Assembly: GCF_024753565.1 (NCBI RefSeq)
Contig: NZ_JANTPT010000001.1
Coordinates: 1,197,969 to 1,261,968, forward strand
Source of the DNA: Mechercharimyces sp. CAU 1602
Lineage (GTDB): Bacteria > Bacillota > Bacilli > Thermoactinomycetales > JANTPT01
Reading direction: 5' to 3'
Length of the DNA: 64,000 bases
The translations under genes were made by a program, and so were the position numbers. This document shows, in pieces, positions 58,670 through 64,000 of this stretch; within the stretch, counting starts at the first letter, position 1, and the number at the start of each line of letters is the position of its first letter. The notes under the pieces were generated by a model. The model saw nothing but the letters and a program-made list of their open reading frames with translations. It searched no databases and was not told where the DNA came from.

Positions 58670-59954
58670 TGGCTGCCCCCTCCTCTTGATCCCGCAAGAA
58701 ATACACCGTGTCCAACTGTATCTGTTCCGCCACTCGGCGTATATCATCTTTCGTAACTGATTCAATCTCTGCTATTGTTTCCGCTAAGCTTCGCTCTTTA
58801 CCACAAAGTACATGGTGATAATGATAATCGATCATATCAGTTGCCCGATCTTGTCGCGCGCGCATTTGATTACATAGCATCGCCTTCGTCTGCGTCAGTT
58901 CCTTATCTGAGATCTCTCCGTCTTTTAACGCATTCATTTGTGCCTTAATAATATCTACAGTTTGTTTGTAGTTACCCATCTCAATCCCCGCCTGTATCAT
59001 CAACACACCCTTATGACTCTCCAACCGAGAGGATGCGTAGTAAGCGAGACTTGCTTTTTCCCGTACATTGACAAACAGTTTAGAATGCGGGAAACCACCC
59101 AAGATTCCATTGTACACAAGTAATGGAATATAATCTTCATCTGCCATTGAGATTTGTGTACGACAACCCATATTAAGCTTCCCTTGCTTAACATCCATGC
59201 GCTCCACAATTTCACGAACTTCCGTAACCACATGACCAACAGCTTTCGTTTCCACCTTTGTTTCTCGCTCAGATGTATATGGAAAGTTCGCTTTGATCAG
59301 TTCAACTACATGTTCCTGCTCTACATTCCCCATGACATAAAGATCTAATGGCTGATTGGCAATTGCCTTTTGATAATATGTAAAAAGAGACTGTGACGTA
59401 ATCGTAGGAATCACTTCGGGTTTCCCCAGATTAGAGAGGGCAAAAGGTTCCTCTTTGCACATCTCTTCTGTTGCACGCTGCGCAGCATATCGTATTTTAT
59501 CATCTTTTAATGCATCCATCCGCTGTTGCAAATTCTTCTTTTCTGCTTCTACATACATGGGAAGAAAGCCATCCTCCTCAATCGCAGGTTGGAAGAGTAA
59601 TTCCCCAATCAACTGAATGCCTTGCTCAAGTAAGTTTACCTGATCGGGCAAATAAACCTCGTTGGCCAACTCCATCCCTACCTGTAGGATTTGACGCTCC
59701 CCTCGTTTAAAAGTGCCGGAAAACAGAATCGCTCCATACAGGGATTCCAACTGTTGCTTCAGTTGGAGAGTAGATGGATAAGAACGAGTTCCTCGTTCTA
59801 ATACATTAGCAAGAAGTGATGTCTGTGTTACTTTCTCTTCTGCAAGCTCTTGTTGAATCATAGCCATTACAACATTCGTTTTAAATTTATCTGAAACTGA
59901 AAGATGTAAGCGAATCCCGCCCACAGCAACGGTCTTAAATGGTACAAAAGACAT
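58656..59954 (-). CDS. ymfF: M16-family peptidase-like protein (YmfF)
   Basis: 432 residues. M16 fold, but the HXXEH zinc motif is absent from the expected place (the aligned region reads TSLLANVLERGTRSYPS). It is therefore probably the non-catalytic partner of YmfH, as in the alpha/beta pairs of mitochondrial processing peptidases. C-terminal features ELTQTKAMLCNQMRARQDRATDMIDY and LGGFPHSKLFVNVREKASLAYY are typical. The ATG at 59954 follows AAGGTGGGG. It follows the nup transporter genes after a terminator and a structured spacer. Confidence 0.93.
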   Translation of the reverse strand: MSFVPFKTVAVGGIRLHLSVSDKFKTNVVMAMIQQELAEEKVTQTSLLANVLERGTRSYPSTLQLKQQLESLYGAILFSGTFKRGERQILQVGMELANEVYLPDQVNLLEQGIQLIGELLFQPAIEEDGFLPMYVEAEKKNLQQRMDALKDDKIRYAAQRATEEMCKEEPFALSNLGKPEVIPTITSQSLFTYYQKAIANQPLDLYVMGNVEQEHVVELIKANFPYTSERETKVETKAVGHVVTEVREIVERMDVKQGKLNMGCRTQISMADEDYIPLLVYNGILGGFPHSKLFVNVREKASLAYYASSRLESHKGVLMIQAGIEMGNYKQTVDIIKAQMNALKDGEISDKELTQTKAMLCNQMRARQDRATDMIDYHYHHVLCGKERSLAETIAEIESVTKDDIRRVAEQIQLDTVYFLRDQEEGAANGTA

Positions 59955-60061
59955 GCGACCCCACCTTCAATCATTATTTTCATACAAACAACGCTCTCCC
60001 TTTATTATATCCCCTCCCTCTTCTGATTTTACACCATTATTTTCATCCCTTTTCTCATTCC

Positions 60062-60100
60062 AAAAAACGCATCCCCTGTCAGTCAGGAAATGCGTTTAAT
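60062..60100 (-). terminator. Terminator of the nup operon
   Basis: AAACGCAT/ATGCGTTT outer stem with an inner CCTG/CAGG stem (60065-60098), followed on the minus strand by TTTTTTGG. Confidence 0.85.
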
Positions 60101-60109
60101 CTCTTTAGA

Positions 60110-60165
60110 ATGGGTTAGACCCCGTTCGAACAGGGACTTTTCCCATCAGATGGGGTCACACCCTA
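60110..60165. repeat. Structured GGGGTC-rich inverted-repeat element
   Basis: Arms GGGTTAGACCCC (60112-60123) and GGGGTCACACCC (60152-60163) pair as GACCCC/GGGGTC plus GGGT/ACCC. Inside lie the palindromes GTTCGAAC and CCCATC-A-GATGGG. It looks like a small dispersed intergenic repeat rather than a plain terminator, since no T tract follows. Confidence 0.55.
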
Positions 60166-60218
60166 CCTAATTCCCCAGTGTGTGAGCTAAACTGAAAGGT
60201 TTCATTCGTTTCATCGTA

Positions 60219-61148
60219 TTAGCGTGTACCTTTTTCAAACGGCTTCCCTAATGCAGAGGGAGCTTCAGCCCGCCCAACAAAGCCAGCTAACACTAAAATC
60301 GTTAATACATAAGGAATCATATTGAGAACGCCGCTCGGAACATACGCAGTTAACCCTACCAGCTGCCCTACGAGCGCGAGAGCTACCGTTAAACCGAAAA
60401 AGCTGGCCGCACCAAAAGCTCCCAGTGGATGCCACTTCCCAAAGATTAAAGCTGCTAAAGCAATAAAGCCTTGTCCTGCTACCGTAGTAGCGTTAAATTC
60501 ATTCCCAATCGCAATCGATAATCCAGCCCCACCCAGTGCAGCCAGGATTCCACTGATAATAACAGCAGTATAGCGCATCCCTACAACGCTAATTCCTCCC
60601 GTTTCTGCTGCATGCGGATGCTCGCCCACCGCACGCAGACGCATTCCAAATACCGTATGAAAAAGAATAATATAGGTGATTATCACCACGAAAACCGCTA
60701 AATAGGAAGTAGGATACATATCAAAAAAAGCGGTTCCAATCACAGGGATTTCGTTTAGAATCGGTATTGAGATTCGCTCCAAGACGGGCACTGTAGGCGT
60801 CTGCCCCGCATCAAACAGCGTCTTTACCAAATAAACGGAAACCCCCAAGGCCAAAAAGTTAACCGCCACACCGCTTACAACTTGATCCGCCTTTAATGTA
60901 ATCGATGCGACTGCATGCGGCAGTGCAATAAACATTCCCGCAATCGCAGCGAACAGCAAAGCCAGCCATGGGCTACCGGTGTAGTGACTGGTGATCGCTG
61001 CTGTAAAAGCACCAATGATCATCATGCCTTCCAGCCCGATGTTAACAACACCAGATCGTTCAGAATAGAGCCCACCAAGTGCTGTCAAGATCAGAGGAGT
61101 CGCATAGATAACCATGGATTGTAATATATTAGAAATGATATCAAGCAT
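60219..61148 (-). CDS. nupQ: Nucleoside ABC transporter permease (NupQ-like)
   Basis: 309 residues, BPD_transp_2-type permease with about eight or nine membrane segments. The hallmark SERSGVVNIGLEGMMIIGAF lies near the N-terminus, with RAVGEHPHAAETGGISVVGMR in the cytoplasmic loop. The ATG at 61148 overlaps the nupP stop by 8 bases behind GAGGTG; the longer frame is unlikely. It works with NupP, NupO and a BMP-type lipoprotein to import purine nucleosides, by analogy with B. subtilis nupNOPQ. Guanosine or inosine specificity is not readable from sequence. Confidence 0.9.
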   Translation of the reverse strand: MLDIISNILQSMVIYATPLILTALGGLYSERSGVVNIGLEGMMIIGAFTAAITSHYTGSPWLALLFAAIAGMFIALPHAVASITLKADQVVSGVAVNFLALGVSVYLVKTLFDAGQTPTVPVLERISIPILNEIPVIGTAFFDMYPTSYLAVFVVIITYIILFHTVFGMRLRAVGEHPHAAETGGISVVGMRYTAVIISGILAALGGAGLSIAIGNEFNATTVAGQGFIALAALIFGKWHPLGAFGAASFFGLTVALALVGQLVGLTAYVPSGVLNMIPYVLTILVLAGFVGRAEAPSALGKPFEKGTR

Positions 61149-62211
61149 CTTTATCACCTCGCTTATCCAAGCCCAATGCTTTCCCAATAATACTCGAAAT
61201 ATTAGCTGCTACAAATAAGATAATGGCGGCAAAAACCACGCGTACAACCTCAAAAGGAACACCTGCTTCAAACTGCATCGCGCCTCCACCATAAGTTAAC
61301 GCTCCGAAGAGGAAGGCAGAGAAAATGGTACCAATCACCGTATTTGCCCCTAATAGAGCTACAGCAATTCCATCAAAGCCCAATCCCGTAAAACTTTCTT
61401 GAATTGCCAAGTATTCAAACGTACCCAGCACCTCTGATGCACCTGCAATCCCAGCAAAGCTACCTGAAATCATCATTGACATCACGATATTCCGGTTCAC
61501 ATTGATCCCGGCATATTGCGCAGCATATTTATTTAAACCCACAGAGCGCATTTCATATCCGTAAGTAGTGCGCCAAAGTAAAAAGTACATAAAGAGTGCA
61601 ATTAACAAAGCTATAAACACGCTTAAATTAATACGGGAATTGGCGAAAAGAGAAGATAACCAATCTACTCTGATCGACGCGTTTTCTGAAATACGCTCTG
61701 TTTTATCAGACCCTCCAGCAAGCCACTCTCTAATTAATACATTTGCTAAACTTAAAGCGATAAAATTCATCATAATGGTCGTAATTACTTCATGAACGCC
61801 GCGCTTTGCTTTAAGCAATCCAGGGATATACGCCCATAACGCACCTGCCAACGCTCCTGCTAGTACCGCAACGAAGGCGTGTAAGCCATAAGGAAGGCTC
61901 ATCTTTGTTCCTACAATCACCGCCGCTAAAGACCCTACGATGACCTGACCCTCCACCCCGATATTAAAGAGACCTGTTCGAAATGCCAATGCAACTGCTA
62001 ATCCCGTCAATAGTAGTGGAGCCGTCTGTCGCAATGTCTCACCAATATCAAATGGGTCTAAAAACGCTGAGGCAAACAAGGCGCCATATGCCGTGATGGG
62101 GTTATAGCCCGCGATCAACATAAAGATTGCCCCCACAACCAAACCCAACACAACTGAGATGAGTGATAACAATAGGGGGGACTGACGATTCATTTTTAGC
62201 AGTGCTTGCAT
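61141..62211 (-). CDS. nupP: Nucleoside ABC transporter permease (NupP-like)
   Basis: 356 residues, second permease of the pair. It has FRTGLFNIGVEGQVIVGSL and RSVGLNKYAAQYAGINVNRN, matching NupQ at the corresponding places, plus an extra extracytoplasmic loop (residues about 150-190, EWLAGGSDKTERISENAS). About eight membrane segments. The ATG overlaps the nupO stop as TAATG. Permeases of this subfamily form heterodimers. Confidence 0.9.
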   Translation of the reverse strand: MQALLKMNRQSPLLLSLISVVLGLVVGAIFMLIAGYNPITAYGALFASAFLDPFDIGETLRQTAPLLLTGLAVALAFRTGLFNIGVEGQVIVGSLAAVIVGTKMSLPYGLHAFVAVLAGALAGALWAYIPGLLKAKRGVHEVITTIMMNFIALSLANVLIREWLAGGSDKTERISENASIRVDWLSSLFANSRINLSVFIALLIALFMYFLLWRTTYGYEMRSVGLNKYAAQYAGINVNRNIVMSMMISGSFAGIAGASEVLGTFEYLAIQESFTGLGFDGIAVALLGANTVIGTIFSAFLFGALTYGGGAMQFEAGVPFEVVRVVFAAIILFVAANISSIIGKALGLDKRGDKDA

Positions 62212-63734
62212 TACGCTTTCACCTCTCGTTCCTGTGTTCCAGATGACATCAGCAGACCCAATTCTTCTTCAGTTGCTGTTTTTGGATCAACCCAACCCAC
62301 AATTTTTCCTTCATATATCACAGCGATACGATCACTTAAATTACGCACCTCATCCAGCTCCATGGAGACCAACAATACGGCTTTGCCCTTATCACGCTGT
62401 TCGATCAGCTTACCGTGAATAAATTCGATCGCACCCACATCCAATCCACGTGTTGGCTGTGCAGCGATCAGGAGTTCAGGATCTTGATCTATTTCGCGCG
62501 CAATAATGCCCTTTTGCTGATTACCACCTGAGAGCGCCCGTGCCATCGTATGCTCGTCCGGAGTACGAACATCGTACTCTTCGATGAGCTTCTTCGCGTG
62601 TTCAAATACTGCAGGGTAATTCATTAAGATTCCTCGCGCAAACGGAGATTGATGATACGTTTTTAATACCATATTTTCACCTATGGAAAAGTCCAGTACT
62701 AAACCGCGTTTATGACGGTCTTCAGGAATATGTCCTACCCCTGCTTGGTCAATTTGACGTGGAGTATTCTTGGTAATTTCGTTACCTCTTAGTTTTATGC
62801 TCCCTGATTCGACTTTACGCAATCCGGTAATCGCTTCGATCAGCTCCGATTGCCCATTTCCATCGACACCAGCGATCCCAACGATTTCTCCCGCCCGAAC
62901 CTCCATGTTTAATCCAGCGACAGCATGAAGGTTACGATGATCGTTTACCACGAGGTTTTCCACTTGTAGCACCACTTCACCGCTATCCTTATCTTCTTTA
63001 TCTACAGAAAAGGTAACTTCACGCCCTACCATCTTCGTTGCTAACTCTTTTTCATTCGTATCTTTAACGGATAAAGAGTCGACCACTCGTCCACGCCGAA
63101 TAACGGTGACGGAATCACAGGCACTCATAATTTCCTTAAGTTTATGTGTGATAAAAATAATTGTTTTGCCCTCAGCCACCAAGTTTTTCATAATTGCGAG
63201 CAACTCTTCTACTTCCTGTGGTCCTAATACGGCGGTTGGCTCGTCAAAGATCAATACATCTGCTCCGCGATATAAGGTTTTTAAGATTTCTACTCGCTGT
63301 TGCATCCCGACTGAGATATCCCTTATTTTTGCTTTAGGATCCACTTTTAATCCGTAGCGATCAGAAATCTCCTGCACTTCTTTCTCCGCTTTCAGTCGAT
63401 CAAGAAAGGGCCCCTTCTTTGTCTCTGCCCCCAGCATAATATTTTCCGTTACCGTAAATGGCTCCACCAACATAAAATGCTGATGTACCATTCCAATCCC
63501 ATAACGATCTGCGTCTGCTGGACCGCTTATAGCGACTCGATCTTCCTTTAGAAAGATCTCACCCTCATCTGGCTGATATAGTCCGAATAAGATGTTCATC
63601 AAGGTAGACTTTCCTGCACCATTCTCACCTAATAGCGCATGAATCTCTCCTTTTTTAACTTGCAGATTAATGGAATCATTAGCGACAATTCCAGGAAAGC
63701 GTTTAGTAATGCCTTTCATCTCCACCACATTCAT
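62211..63734 (-). CDS. nupO: Nucleoside ABC transporter ATPase (NupO-like), double nucleotide-binding domain
   Basis: 507 residues with two fused ABC domains. The first domain has Walker A LLGENGAGKSTLMNILFG, signature DISVGMQQRVEILKTLYRG and Walker B VLIFDEPTAVLG. The second has a shorter Walker-like GIAGVDGNGQSELIEAI, signature ALSGGNQQKGIIAREID, and LIAAQPTRGLDVGAI, typical of this sugar/nucleoside class with a degenerate second site. The ATG at 63734 (MNVVEMKGITK) follows GGGGGAG. A weak terminator between it and the BMP gene probably lowers its expression. Confidence 0.92.
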   Translation of the reverse strand: MNVVEMKGITKRFPGIVANDSINLQVKKGEIHALLGENGAGKSTLMNILFGLYQPDEGEIFLKEDRVAISGPADADRYGIGMVHQHFMLVEPFTVTENIMLGAETKKGPFLDRLKAEKEVQEISDRYGLKVDPKAKIRDISVGMQQRVEILKTLYRGADVLIFDEPTAVLGPQEVEELLAIMKNLVAEGKTIIFITHKLKEIMSACDSVTVIRRGRVVDSLSVKDTNEKELATKMVGREVTFSVDKEDKDSGEVVLQVENLVVNDHRNLHAVAGLNMEVRAGEIVGIAGVDGNGQSELIEAITGLRKVESGSIKLRGNEITKNTPRQIDQAGVGHIPEDRHKRGLVLDFSIGENMVLKTYHQSPFARGILMNYPAVFEHAKKLIEEYDVRTPDEHTMARALSGGNQQKGIIAREIDQDPELLIAAQPTRGLDVGAIEFIHGKLIEQRDKGKAVLLVSMELDEVRNLSDRIAVIYEGKIVGWVDPKTATEEELGLLMSSGTQEREVKA

Positions 63735-63762
63735 GGTTGTGGCTCCCCCTTCCTCCGTCATG

Positions 63763-63790
63763 TAAAGAGGCTAGCCAACGCCAGCCCCTT
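63763..63790 (-). terminator. Weak attenuator between the BMP gene and nupO
   Basis: GGGGCTGGC and GCTAGCCTC form a nine-pair stem with two G-U pairs around GTTG (minus strand, 63767-63788), then TTTAC. The short T tract suggests partial read-through. Confidence 0.6.
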
Positions 63791-63813
63791 ATCATCATAC
63801 CTTCGTATGCAAT

Positions 63814-64000
63814 TTACTTCATAAACTCTTCAAGCTCTTCAATTGTGGCAGGAACTTTAACTTCACCATCGATGATTTTGTTGCGATACTCGTCCACTTT
63901 CTTTAGTACATCATCTGGGGTGTTTTTGTTACTCGTAGTAGCAATACCGACCGCATCATCTTCCAAGCCGAGTACAACTTCTTTTCCACCCTCAAACGTT
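63814..64000 (-). CDS. BMP-family nucleoside-binding lipoprotein, C-terminal end (partial)
   Basis: 62 codons before the stop at 63816-63814; the 5' part is outside the window. The readable end, LGLEDDAVGIATTSNKN, DDVLKKVDEYRNKIIDGEVKVP and TIEELEEFMK, matches the tail of BMP/Med-family (basic membrane protein) substrate-binding lipoproteins, where DG-E-I-x-VP is typical. It lies directly upstream of nupOPQ, the place of nupN in B. subtilis. Its lipobox and start cannot be seen. Confidence 0.82.
   Translation of the reverse strand, partial: TFEGGKEVVLGLEDDAVGIATTSNKNTPDDVLKKVDEYRNKIIDGEVKVPATIEELEEFMK

Overview
The window looks like a chromosomal segment of an endospore-forming Firmicute (order Bacillales). 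It has the conserved sporulation genes cotE, spoVS and spoVK, a YheC/YheD-type spore protein, a GlnR/glnA nitrogen module, RicA, RNase Y and the ymf block. Gene order largely follows the Bacillus subtilis neighbourhood nup - ymfF/H/I/J/K - rodZ - pgsA - cinA - recA - rny - ymdB - spoVS - tdh/kbl - miaB/ricA - cotE - mutSL - miaA - hfq - spoVK - hflX - ynbB - glnRA. GC is moderate (roughly mid-40s percent by eye). Several insertions absent from B. subtilis suggest a more distant family, perhaps Thermoactinomycetaceae; that placement is inference. Almost every gene is on the minus strand, so the text below follows transcription from high to low coordinates. Only dps, capA and a MIP18/DUF59 gene are on the plus strand.

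64.0-55.1 kb: the end of a BMP-family binding protein, then a nucleoside-type ABC transporter (ATPase and two permeases), then two M16 peptidase-like genes, an SDR reductase, a DUF3243 protein and an ACT/P-loop (DUF3388) protein. 55.1-51.4 kb: three consecutive RodZ-like membrane proteins where one is usual. 51.3-47.8 kb: pgsA-cinA-DEAD-box helicase operon. 47.7-41.1 kb: two paralogous seven-repeat SBBP (beta-propeller) proteins with collagen-like arginine-rich tails, flanking recA-recX (with a LexA-type box) and a plus-strand DUF59 gene. 40.9-37.5 kb: a four-gene operon encoding an SbcD/Mre11-like nuclease and a Rad50/SbcC-like ATPase split into two proteins with a small coiled-coil gene between.

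37.3-28.0 kb: rny, ymdB, spoVS (with a very good sigma-H promoter), an M19 dipeptidase, the ferredoxin-dependent 2-oxoacid oxidoreductase korAB, and tdh-kbl for threonine degradation. 27.9-25.0 kb: two tandem HTH-TPR regulators followed by a short overlapping gene for a secreted 46-residue pre-peptide. It looks like an RRNPP/Rap-Phr-type quorum-sensing cassette and is the most interesting item here. 24.9-13.1 kb: miaB-ricA, cotE, an amidoligase-domain protein, mutS-mutL-methyltransferase-miaA-hfq, and spoVK. 13.0-6.4 kb: hflX, ynbB, a DUF456 protein, glnR-glnA and amtB, with GlnR/TnrA boxes placed around strong sigma-A promoters. 6.3-0 kb: a tandem ACT-like protein, a CapA lipoprotein, Dps, asnS, dnaD, and a partial gene fusing a YheC/D ATP-grasp to the start of a glycosyltransferase.

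No rRNA, tRNA, CRISPR array, insertion sequence or prophage was recognised. No gene-free stretch exceeds 300 bases.
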